Origin: a bacterium
GTDB lineage: Bacteria > Patescibacteriota > Minisyncoccia > Moranbacterales > DUUL01
DNA length: 9,060 bases
Reading direction: 5' to 3'
Assembly: GCA_030626045.1 (NCBI GenBank)
Contig: DAOUPS010000032.1
Span: 1 to 9,060 of the forward strand
The notes beneath the pieces are model-generated. The model worked only from the letters and a program-made list of their open reading frames with translations, was not told the DNA's origin and did no database searches. Made by a program: the position numbers and the translations under genes. This document shows, piece after piece, positions 1 through 6,174 of the stretch. Each line of letters opens with the position of its first letter. Within the stretch, counting starts at the first letter, position 1.

Positions 1-47
1 CAAGCGTAAAAACGAAACTTAGCAAACTTAAAAACGCGTTATACTAA
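1..47 (+). CDS. C-terminal tail of an unidentified gene cut by the window edge
   Basis: Reading from base 3, fourteen sense codons run into a TAA at 45-47 and give the tail SVKTKLSKLKNALY. The other two plus frames stop within the first 21 bases. The lysine-rich tail is typical of a real bacterial C-terminus but carries no family signature. Its TAA stop is the first triplet of the repeat motif described at 43-178. The gene would converge on the TrmB-type gene. With only 14 residues it could still be a chance open stretch. Confidence 0.35.
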   Translation, partial: SVKTKLSKLKNALY

Positions 48-60
48 GGGACTGTTTCCA

Positions 61-96
61 GGCTAGCCATGTCGCTCGCGAGCGACGCGGCTAGCT
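61..96. repeat. Long hairpin with a 16-bp perfect palindrome core
   Basis: The core GTCGCTCGCGAGCGAC (71-86) is a perfect palindrome. After a two-base mismatch on each side the arms continue with GCTAGCC (62-68) pairing GGCTAGC (89-95), plus a closing G-U pair. Fifteen Watson-Crick pairs, mostly G-C, make this one of the strongest hairpins in the window. It is far GC-richer than the flanking genes. Confidence 0.7.
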
Positions 97-104
97 TCTT
101 GCCC

Positions 105-122
105 CGCTTTTCGCGAACAGCG
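105..122. repeat. Second near-perfect palindrome in the repeat element
   Basis: The arms CGCTTTTCG (105-113) and CGAACAGCG (114-122) are complementary at 8 of 9 positions. Its centre TTCGCGAA resembles the CTCGCGAG centre of the first palindrome, suggesting two related dyads in tandem within the same element. Confidence 0.5.
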
Positions 123-134
123 TGGTAAATAAAA

Positions 135-935
135 TTAACAATTTTTGGTAGGAGTTAGTTTGGTAACAGTCCCTTTGTCCCAGATCATTTCGAAAATACA
201 TTTTAAGAGATGCGCCAGAGTCTTATTTTCAATTACCACTCCGCCAAGCCTTCCAAAGTAATCGATCATAAATATCTTGTTTCCGTAAATGTTCATTCCT
301 CCCTGAAAAGGATACTCTTTATGGCCAACAAATAAATGCTCTTGCAACTTTTTCTTTCCGTCGCTTTCATACTCTTTCTGCTTGCCAAAACGTGAAGTGT
401 AGATTACCTTGACGCGAATCTTTTTTCTAACGCGCTTTTGGCGAATCTTGTTCAGTCCTTTTTTAAGAACAGATTTTTCAAACTCATCATAAGGCAGAAA
501 TATGTACATAGTATCTTCTTTTTCCAAACTGTCCGCAAAATCGCTCTGCACCGCTTTGAGACCCTCGAGCCCTTCATAGTATTTCACTTTTGGCCTATCA
601 GAATGATCTCTGTAAAGCATATTTAACTCAGGTAGTACGTCTTTTAGCTGTCTGATCTTTTCGTGCAGCTCCGACTCTTGGTTCGCAAAAAAGTTTATAA
701 GTTGATTCGGTTTTTGCGCGACATAATATGTCTTTCTGCCTTCATCATAAGTCGACATCAGACCCATTTGCATAAGGCTGTCAATAATAACATAAGTCGT
801 TGCCCTTTTGACCTTTGCTTTCCGCGAGATCTTCTGAACCGGAGACGACCCAAGCTGGATTGCGGCCATATAAACACTGGCTTCTTTTTCGGATAGACCA
901 AGCTTGATCAGTTCTTTTATCAATATATCTTTCAT
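135..935 (-). CDS. TrmB-family HTH transcriptional regulator
   Basis: This 266-residue protein begins with a winged helix-turn-helix (about residues 1-75; LGLSEKEASVYMAAIQLGS followed by the recognition segment VKRATTYVIIDSLMQMGL). It is the N-terminal domain of the TrmB family, members of which bind DNA and often sense a small ligand. A basic coiled linker (about 78-110) leads to a mixed alpha/beta C-terminal domain (KVKYYEGLEGLKAV to HLLKCIFEMIWD), the layout seen in CPR TrmB proteins. No effector can be predicted. Family members usually end just after the FEMIWD-like segment; the last 13 residues (KGTVTKLTPTKNC) are encoded inside the 43-178 repeat. The ATG at 935 lies 8 bases after a TATAAT box with no Shine-Dalgarno sequence, so the message is probably leaderless or nearly so. 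The gene follows the ATPase gene after 131 bp. Confidence 0.85.
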   Translation of the reverse strand: MKDILIKELIKLGLSEKEASVYMAAIQLGSSPVQKISRKAKVKRATTYVIIDSLMQMGLMSTYDEGRKTYYVAQKPNQLINFFANQESELHEKIRQLKDVLPELNMLYRDHSDRPKVKYYEGLEGLKAVQSDFADSLEKEDTMYIFLPYDEFEKSVLKKGLNKIRQKRVRKKIRVKVIYTSRFGKQKEYESDGKKKLQEHLFVGHKEYPFQGGMNIYGNKIFMIDYFGRLGGVVIENKTLAHLLKCIFEMIWDKGTVTKLTPTKNC

Positions 936-943
936 GCTGGTGC

Positions 944-949
944 ATTATA
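944..949 (-). promoter_or_regulatory. -10 box for the TrmB-type gene, leaderless arrangement
   Basis: A perfect TATAAT on the minus strand ends 8 bases before the ATG at 935, so transcription would start about 0-3 bases before the start codon. No TTGACA-like -35 is present at 16-18 bp; that position reads AGAAAA. The box lets the regulator be transcribed apart from the upstream ATPase gene. Confidence 0.45.
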
Positions 950-1066
950 CTAGCTCTGTTATGCTTTTTTCTTGTTGTGCCTTGCGCTATGGCAGAGGCA
1001 AAAGTTACTTTACTATACAATTTGCGTGCTGTCCATACTTTTTGCTTTTTCGTGAAAATGGATTTG

Positions 1067-2962
1067 CTACTCTCTATCCTTCAGCGCTTTTGAGATAAGT
1101 TCCCTTACTGCATCTTTATCAACTTTCTGTTTTTCTGGTCTTGGCTGCCGCCTGTCTACCGCCTGTCTGCCGGTAAGGTAGGATGAGGTAGGATGAGTAA
1201 TCTCTCCTGTGCGCTGTGTCTGTTCGGGTGTGACAAGATTTCCTTGATTCTCGACTTCTGTCCGATTTTGTTGACTATAATTTTGCGGTTTGTTCTGTGG
1301 CCGACTTTGTCCAATTTGCTCAGATTCTTGCAGTTGTTGCTGGAGTTTTATTTGTTCTCTCCGGTAACTTTTCAAACAATCCTTGCAGAACACAGGGCGC
1401 ACTCCGTCAGGCTCAAAAGGAATTTGTATGTCTATGCCGCATCCCCAGCATTTCGAGTCGTGCATTTCATTTTCTTTTCTAATATTTTGTTCCAATTGAA
1501 TATTGTCATCCGCTGTTTCTGATTTATTCTGTTGTTGTTTCCGTTTTCTATCGACTATGCTATCATCGGACACATTCAGTGCCGGCTCTGTTTTTGGGGA
1601 GAGCTGCGTATTGTATTGCTGTTTTGCAAAATTGTCTATATTGTTTTTCGTCTCCGCGCTCAACATTCCACTCCAACTATTGATCTTTTTTTCGACAATT
1701 TCCCGCGGTGTTCCGTAACGTTCTCGAGATATCTTAATGATCTTTTCAACATTCTGCTTCGTTTCGCTCATATTAATAGGTTCAATTGTGGACGCTGAAA
1801 ACGGGTTCGTTGCAACTCCATCGATCATAAGTTTAAGATAAATATGATATCTTGTGAGATTAACAAGGTCATTGGCATAAAATGTCGGCTCAAACTCCTT
1901 TTCCAATGTCTCTGAGTCCATTGCTCCAATACGAAATGAGATGATCGTGCCAACATTACCAAACACAGCATCGCGGACAGTTTCATCAAGCTGTGTAATA
2001 TACTGATGAGCCAATATCAGATTAAGCCTGTATTTTCTTGCTTCGGATAAAATATTTTTGAACGAGTCTGTGGCAAAGTTCTGAAACTCATCAACATAAA
2101 GATAAAAATCTCGCCGTTCTTGTTCAGGCATATCAATACGCGCCATTACCGCCAGTTGTATTTTCGTGATCATCATCGCGCCAAGCAGCGCGCTGTTGTC
2201 TTCACCTATTCTTCCCTTTGATAAATTCATGATGATAATTTTCTCATTATCCATCACTTCCCTTATATCAAACATTGAACCCGTTTGACCGACAATATTT
2301 CGTATTAAAGAGCTTGAGAGAAACTGCCCGACTTTGTTTTGAATCGGTGCAATAGCCTCAGTAAGTAATCGGTCATGATACTTTGCAAACTCATCAGTCC
2401 AAAATGCGTGGACTACCGGATCAGTTACATTTTCAAGCACTTTTGCTCGATACTCTTTATCAACTAATATCCTATTAACCCCCAAAAGCGTTGATGTGGG
2501 GTCTTCAAGAAGAGCAAGAATAGCATTCCTAAGCAAGTATTCCAAGCGCGGACCCCATGAATCGGCCCATATTTTTTTAAAAACACCAACCAGCCCGGAT
2601 GCGACCAAATGGCGGCATTCGGGATCTACCTTTTCCATAATATTCATCGCGAGAGGGTACGCAGTATCCGCCGGATTGAAATATACAACGTCATTGATTC
2701 GATGGCTTGGAATCGCTTTAAGACACTCCTCCGCAAACTCGCCGTGAGGATCGACAATGGCTACGCCCTTCCCATTTCTGATGTCCTGTATTGCCATATT
2801 TTGGATCATGTTCGTTTTTCCCATTCCTGTTTTTCCAATAACATACATATGGCGGCGTCTGTCATCGGCCTTTATTCCAAAAATGTGTTCTTTGCTTCGA
2901 TAGTCGGTTTTAGCAAAAAAATTGATGCTTTTGTCGTTAAACATGAATTGTGGTGCCTGCAT
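1067..2962 (-). CDS. VirD4/TraG-like coupling ATPase with C-terminal zinc ribbon
   Basis: This is a RecA-fold ATPase of the VirD4/TraG/HerA type, expected to form a hexamer at the membrane that drives DNA or protein through a type IV secretion-like channel. Numbering is from the TTG at 2971, nine bases upstream of the preferred ATG. Walker A is GKTGMGKT (46-53), followed by the VDPHGEF strand (73-79). Walker B is FYLYVDEFQNF (289-299), and LILAHQYITQL (318-328) is the conserved sensor segment. A Q/N-rich linker (about 440-500) leads to a zinc ribbon with C508, C511, C529 and C532, then another Q-rich stretch and a final helix. It has no TM segment; the gene just upstream supplies a membrane protein, 23-32 bp away. 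No Shine-Dalgarno precedes either start. In many CPR genomes the partner domain is fused to the ATPase; here the two are separate. The exact start is uncertain. Confidence 0.85.
   Translation of the reverse strand: MQAPQFMFNDKSINFFAKTDYRSKEHIFGIKADDRRRHMYVIGKTGMGKTNMIQNMAIQDIRNGKGVAIVDPHGEFAEECLKAIPSHRINDVVYFNPADTAYPLAMNIMEKVDPECRHLVASGLVGVFKKIWADSWGPRLEYLLRNAILALLEDPTSTLLGVNRILVDKEYRAKVLENVTDPVVHAFWTDEFAKYHDRLLTEAIAPIQNKVGQFLSSSLIRNIVGQTGSMFDIREVMDNEKIIIMNLSKGRIGEDNSALLGAMMITKIQLAVMARIDMPEQERRDFYLYVDEFQNFATDSFKNILSEARKYRLNLILAHQYITQLDETVRDAVFGNVGTIISFRIGAMDSETLEKEFEPTFYANDLVNLTRYHIYLKLMIDGVATNPFSASTIEPINMSETKQNVEKIIKISRERYGTPREIVEKKINSWSGMLSAETKNNIDNFAKQQYNTQLSPKTEPALNVSDDSIVDRKRKQQQNKSETADDNIQLEQNIRKENEMHDSKCWGCGIDIQIPFEPDGVRPVFCKDCLKSYRREQIKLQQQLQESEQIGQSRPQNKPQNYSQQNRTEVENQGNLVTPEQTQRTGEITHPTSSYLTGRQAVDRRQPRPEKQKVDKDAVRELISKALKDRE
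1147..1197. repeat. Two adjacent short tandem repeats inside the ATPase 3' coding region
   Basis: Positions 1147-1173 hold 2.5 units of period 11 (GCCGCCTGTCT, ACCGCCTGTCT, GCCGG). Positions 1176-1197 hold 2.2 perfect units of period 10 (AGGTAGGATG). They encode the segment HPTSSYLTGRQAVDRRQ in the disordered tail of the ATPase. The first unit resembles the CCGCCTG/CTGCCGG-type repeats scattered through many CPR genomes. Confidence 0.7.
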
Positions 2963-2994
2963 ATTTGGCAAGCATGCTGTTACTGGTAAAATAA

Positions 2995-4374
2995 TTAACT
3001 GGATGGCTCAAATTCAACAGGAAGATTCTGCGGCGCTCCCCCTTTCTTCGCTTCAATACGCGTAAGATTCGGCGCTTTGACTGACATATCAGGAAAATGA
3101 AATATAGTCGCCAGCTCTTCAGTATTGAATATAAAATCAGCCATTGTGAAGCTTCTATCTCGGTAATCTTGTATTATTCTGCGCTGGCGATACAATTTGC
3201 GAGAATCAACAAAATAGTAATTTGCAAATGTTTTGGATTTTGGGTCCGGATATAATGCATTCAAATTCACATCGGAAAATTGTTTTACTGTGCCTATAAC
3301 ACCGGCAACACCAAGCGCTTTGTTGAAATTCTCTCTTTTTCCGATATATACATATCTTATGGTTGTCTTAAATCCCACTTTCGATATATTATTATACACT
3401 GCCTTAACTTTTTCTTGCTCATCAGGCGACAATCTATTTATGTTGAACTCTTCCTCGGCTGTTGTCTCCGAAGAATCTAATGGCGCCGCAAGATCTTGAG
3501 CAAAAAGCCCTCGAAAAATATTTCCGGGAACTACCCCTATTTCTCCGAAACAATTAAAAAGAGACTTTCTCTCCGCGACTTTTTTTCTGCCTATCAATTC
3601 TTCAATATACTCCTCACTTTTTGGGTGCCATAACACCTCATTTGCCGGACTAAAGACTATTTGAAGCCATCCATGCTGTCCGGCGCCAAAAACACTCATA
3701 ACTTCTGCTAAAGAGGCAAGTGGATCGATCATTTTTCCTGTAACATCCTCAATAAAGTTTTTATGCGTTCGAATCGGCAACTCATCCCGCTTAACAAGTC
3801 TTAACGTAGTGCCCCATACATCCCAATTCTGGTTAGGAAGATTTCTGGGCACTTTATTGGTATAGTCATCAACTTCATATATTTCCGCATCGGGATATTG
3901 GGCATAGATCTGCGACTCAACATTATTACGAGCCATGACCGGACATCGAACGTAGAAATGGACTCTTCCCTCGATAGAAGCTATCTCAAAGGAAAATTTG
4001 TCCTGTCTTGCCCTCCAGCCACAATATATCTCAAAAAGATTCTGGGTCGACCAAGTGTGCAATCCACTAAATACTTGTTCCATGATCTTTGGACTTTTTT
4101 CAATATCCGCCGGTGGAATAATTTCGAGCAACACAGTTTTGACCCCCAGGGTCCATTTGAAAAATACATATTCCTCCCACACCATCATAAAAATTTTCCA
4201 CATTGGGATTGGAAGAATGATCCACCATGTTTCAGCCAGTAGTTCTCCAATGATCTTTAGAAAAACAATATCGCCATTTTCTATCATCAAAAGAAGAGCC
4301 ACAATAATCAAAAGCGCAGTCGCCCCTGCTATAACAAATCGTGTTGTGTATTTTTTTTGAGGCTGTGACAGCAT
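2995..4374 (-). CDS. Two-TM membrane partner of the VirD4-like ATPase
   Basis: The 459-residue protein opens with two hydrophobic segments, about residues 13-31 (FVIAGATALLIIVALLLMI) and 44-66 (through WWIILPIPMWKIFMMVW). A large soluble domain follows, presumably cytoplasmic. Visible landmarks are LLEIIPPADIEKSPKIMEQV (82-101), HFYVRCP (139-145), DPLASLAEVMSVFGAGQHGW (217-236) and the C-terminal FNTEELATIFHFPD (416-429). From family knowledge, such LEI-P-KSP-ME and NTEELAT-HFP sequences precede the ATPase core in CPR conjugation-type proteins, often in one polypeptide. Here the chain stops soon after the HFP motif and the ATPase is a separate gene immediately downstream. It has no catalytic motif of its own; its likely role is to anchor the ATPase and shape the channel. 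The ATG at 4374 has AGG directly abutting it, too close to act as a normal Shine-Dalgarno. Confidence 0.75.
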   Translation of the reverse strand: MLSQPQKKYTTRFVIAGATALLIIVALLLMIENGDIVFLKIIGELLAETWWIILPIPMWKIFMMVWEEYVFFKWTLGVKTVLLEIIPPADIEKSPKIMEQVFSGLHTWSTQNLFEIYCGWRARQDKFSFEIASIEGRVHFYVRCPVMARNNVESQIYAQYPDAEIYEVDDYTNKVPRNLPNQNWDVWGTTLRLVKRDELPIRTHKNFIEDVTGKMIDPLASLAEVMSVFGAGQHGWLQIVFSPANEVLWHPKSEEYIEELIGRKKVAERKSLFNCFGEIGVVPGNIFRGLFAQDLAAPLDSSETTAEEEFNINRLSPDEQEKVKAVYNNISKVGFKTTIRYVYIGKRENFNKALGVAGVIGTVKQFSDVNLNALYPDPKSKTFANYYFVDSRKLYRQRRIIQDYRDRSFTMADFIFNTEELATIFHFPDMSVKAPNLTRIEAKKGGAPQNLPVEFEPSS

Positions 4375-4462
4375 CCTGTTTTTTGTTTTTCACTGTTAGA
4401 TAGGCAATTTTACTTAATGAGGCTACCCTAGAATCAACTCCTGTCAAAAATTGGCCCATTTA

Positions 4463-4524
4463 GGCGGGACCAACACCTGTCCACCCCGCCCGAGTGTACC
4501 GCTTGGTACGAACGGGTCCGGTAC
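4463..4524. other. GC-rich intergenic cluster of overlapping dyads
   Basis: Several short inverted repeats crowd this stretch: GGCGGG (4463-4468) with CCCGCC (4485-4490); GGAC (4467-4470) with GTCC (4479-4482); CCCG plus GTACC (4489-4500) with GGTAC plus CGGG (4505-4516), loop GCTT; and GTACCG (4496-4501) with CGGTAC (4519-4524). The folds are mutually exclusive. The cluster lies after the sigma4/HARE stop codon. It could end or attenuate transcription before the membrane-protein gene, but no uridine tract directly follows; the nearest T5 on the minus strand is near 4447-4451. Confidence 0.4.
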
Positions 4525-4527
4525 GGC

Positions 4528-4551
4528 GGCTAGCTTGGAAACAGTTCCTTA
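4528..4551 (-). repeat. Second full copy of the stop-codon repeat motif
   Basis: Read on the minus strand this begins TAAGGAACTGTTTCCA and continues AGCTAGCC. It matches plus-strand 45-68 at 22 of 24 bases. Its first triplet is the TAA stop of the sigma4/HARE gene (4551-4549), just as the copy at 45 supplies the stop of the gene ending at 47. No matching inverted arm is found within about 150 bp on the other side, so this copy is not a complete element. Confidence 0.7.
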
Positions 4552-5607
4552 TTGCTTAAGCGCGAAAAGCCCATCACGAGTTTTGTAAAAATGAGTACGG
4601 TCAGATAAAGTAACTGCCACTGTCGTGCGCTTTACCTGCCTTTTCATTAGAACATATGAAATAATCGTTTCTTTATCGATTGGTTTTCCATGCTTTTCAA
4701 GAAAGGAACGAATAACCTCACAAACAGTTCCTTCTTGATATCCCCAATCGCACAGACCGTAAATTCCCCTGCCGACGAGTACAAATCGACTATCCTTGAT
4801 AAGCTCATTATGAACCGTTTGAGGAAGTGCCTTTTTTTCCGTCCAATGCTTATTTATGAAAATCGTGATTTTTCGAAAATGCAACGGCTGGTTGTATTTT
4901 CTAAGCACTAAATACGCTTTTTCCCTGGCACCTCGTTGTGAGATAACTTTCCAATTCCTTAAGCCCCATTCACCAAGAATGTTCTTATCAATAAGCCTGC
5001 TTGTGAGAAGGATCATACTCAAGCGCTTACTGCCATGGCCGCCCATGAAGAATTCACTTTTGGGCTGATCAGAACGAACATATTTAAAGATTTCCTTAAA
5101 GGTTACAGGCCGTTGTTTCTCCTTTATGTACTTCACGATCAAAGCATGTGCTTTTGTGACTTTTAAGTCAATCTTGTTATCTTCTGAGACGTGCCAAAAT
5201 CCTTTTTTGTCGATCTTTCCTTTTCTAAACTTGAGCTTTTCGGAACTATTAAGAATAAACATGAGCTGGTTTCGCTGCTTCTGCGTAAGATGACCTTTGA
5301 TCTTTTCTTTAAGGAAACGTTTTTCGCAAAAACCGCCGGCTTTCTTGATTGCTTCCAATGCCATGTTTTCAATAACATTAAATCCATCACTTTTCACTGA
5401 TTTTTGAAGCTTTTTGAAGCTATCACTTTCAATCTGGCGTATTCGTTCTCTGGTTATACCAAATTCTTCACCAATTTTTCCCAGCACTATTGGCGCATCA
5501 CCTTGTAATCCGAAACGCTTTTTAATAATCGTTCGTGGACGATCCTTAAGATTGTCGAGAAGTTCCTCGGTAATACTATTCAATTTTGCACTTGTTATAT
5601 TTTCCAT
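4549..5607 (-). CDS. Sigma-70 region 4 plus HARE-HTH protein, not a complete sigma factor
   Basis: Numbering is from a TTG at 5625; the preferred ATG at 5607 is residue 7. Residues 18-76 are a sigma-70 region 4 with the recognition helix-turn-helix IGEEFGITRERIRQIE (51-66), which in RpoD binds the -35 element. No region 2 or 3 is present, so the protein cannot melt a promoter like a normal sigma factor. Residues about 232-294 (ending FVLVGRGIYGL) match the HARE-HTH winged helix, known from the RNA polymerase delta subunit and from modification or restriction proteins. Residues 87-229 and 300-357 look like further winged-helix units. It probably binds promoter DNA and/or RNA polymerase as a transcription modulator; this is inference. 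A near-consensus promoter lies upstream with a long leader, and the membrane-protein gene follows after 174 bp. No Shine-Dalgarno favours either start. Confidence 0.75.
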   Translation of the reverse strand: MENITSAKLNSITEELLDNLKDRPRTIIKKRFGLQGDAPIVLGKIGEEFGITRERIRQIESDSFKKLQKSVKSDGFNVIENMALEAIKKAGGFCEKRFLKEKIKGHLTQKQRNQLMFILNSSEKLKFRKGKIDKKGFWHVSEDNKIDLKVTKAHALIVKYIKEKQRPVTFKEIFKYVRSDQPKSEFFMGGHGSKRLSMILLTSRLIDKNILGEWGLRNWKVISQRGAREKAYLVLRKYNQPLHFRKITIFINKHWTEKKALPQTVHNELIKDSRFVLVGRGIYGLCDWGYQEGTVCEVIRSFLEKHGKPIDKETIISYVLMKRQVKRTTVAVTLSDRTHFYKTRDGLFALKQ

Positions 5608-5625
5608 AGACGTGTCTTGTTGCAA

Positions 5626-5775
5626 CTATTTCTAAGCTGGCACGATTGGCAAAAATTAGAAAACTTTTGGCAGAAGCCAGTTTAAAAATAGAACCTTGTT
5701 ATGATCAAACAAAAAAACGCAAGCTAACAGGCACAATAAAACTATAGAAGCATCGCTAAAATAATCCCATATGCA
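5626..5775 (-). promoter_or_regulatory. Long leader of the sigma4/HARE gene with paired TTGGCA sites
   Basis: The predicted transcript has a leader of about 150-170 nt without a substantial reading frame. It contains TTGGCA twice on the plus strand (5646-5651 and 5667-5672), 21 bp apart, which is two helical turns. CTGGC (5637-5641) and GCCAG (5676-5680) can pair across them. This could be an operator or a weak leader structure, but the match is too small to assign a regulator. No known riboswitch was recognised. Confidence 0.25.
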
Positions 5776-5782
5776 CGTTTCA

Positions 5783-5811
5783 ATAATAACACAATTAGAA
5801 ATAATTGTCAA
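5783..5811 (-). promoter_or_regulatory. Near-consensus sigma-70 promoter for the sigma4/HARE gene
   Basis: On the minus strand a perfect TTGACA (5811-5806) is separated by exactly 17 bp from TATTAT (5788-5783), five of six matches to the -10 consensus. Transcription would start near 5776 and run into the gene at 5607. It is the best promoter in the window and lies just downstream of the HAD remnant. Confidence 0.7.
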
Positions 5812-5886
5812 ATGATTTCAACGATCGTACAGCTACTAATGCTTTTGTTGAGTTTGTCTGCTTCCCCGAGCTTTACGGTGCTGTTC

Positions 5887-6159
5887 TTAGAAATCTCGGT
5901 TCAATGCAGGAATATTGGATCCTCTTAGAACTTGTACTCCCAGCCCGTACCGATAAGCGAGATCCGGATCTTCATCGTCTCCCACGTGTATGAAAAATAG
6001 GCTGTGCTATTAATTTTAACAATATCTTAACAGTCCTTTATCTGCCATTTAAGAAACGCTGTACAAACATTTTTTTGTATGCTATTCTGTTAGACCCTTG
6101 CGCAGGATTATCTCAAGCCAGTTCCCGCATATAATTTTTAAAGCCGCCACAAGCCAGGA
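5887..6159 (-). pseudogene. Decayed HAD-superfamily hydrolase remnant
   Basis: One minus-strand frame retains two HAD-like blocks separated by several in-frame stops. The first, 6159-6085, reads ALKIICGNWLEIILRKGLTE then TAG. It resembles the motif II strand and helix (SN..D..L..IL...GL) of HDHD3/REG-2-type HAD hydrolases. The second, 6006-5887, contains FFIHVGDDEDPDLAYRYGLG, matching motif IV (HVGD....D...A...G), and ends at TAA. The intervening 28 codons carry five stops and lack the motif III lysine-proline. The N-terminal nucleophile region is absent. No start codon or intact product remains. The DHH promoter region overlaps the 5' part. This is the only gene-like content of the 5626-6174 gap. 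Confidence 0.5.
6130..6135 (+). promoter_or_regulatory. Candidate -10 box for the DHH-fold gene
   Basis: A perfect TATAAT lies 39 bases before the ATG at 6175, which would give a leader of about 33 nt. The -35 position is poor (ATTATC at 17 bp). A second possibility is the extended -10 TGCTATTCT (6080-6088), 17 bp after TGTACA (6060-6065). AGGAT at 6156-6160 is the only purine-rich match upstream and is too far from the ATG for a usual Shine-Dalgarno. Confidence 0.3.
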
Positions 6160-6174
6160 TCAAAAATAAAAGAT

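Larger units (their letters stand above)
43..178. repeat. MITE-like inverted-repeat element between convergent gene ends
   Basis: The left arm 43-60 and the reverse complement of 161-178 match at 16 of 18 bases (ACTAAGGGACTGTTTCCA against ACAAAGGGACTGTTACCA). Pairing can be continued inward, 61-67 with 154-160, using G-U wobbles on the plus-strand RNA. Two palindromes (61-96 and 105-122) lie inside. The arrangement of terminal inverted repeats around a GC-rich core of about 100 bp resembles a miniature inverted-repeat transposable element. No transposase or clear target duplication is visible. A structured bidirectional terminator is the alternative. The right arm lies inside the 3' end of the TrmB-type coding region. 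Confidence 0.5.

Noticed and set aside
4420..4447. TTGACA (4442-4447, minus) as a promoter for the membrane-protein gene
   Set aside because: The -35 is perfect but the best -10 at 16 bp is TAGCCT, only three of six matches; TAAAAT further on is too far away.
4375..4548. Complete two-armed MITE at the second repeat copy
   Set aside because: Only ACTGTT (4392-4397) resembles an opposing arm; there is no convincing inverted partner.
5805..5993. Plus-strand 62-residue frame starting at TTG
   Set aside because: It is antisense to the HAD remnant, has no recognisable domain and a weak start; the minus-strand frame carries the meaningful motif.
6027..6040. TAAAGGACTGTTA-like sequence on the minus strand as a fourth copy of the stop-codon repeat
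   Set aside because: Only about 13 bases match and similarity ends there; a hit of this quality is plausible by chance in 9 kb. It lies inside the HAD remnant.
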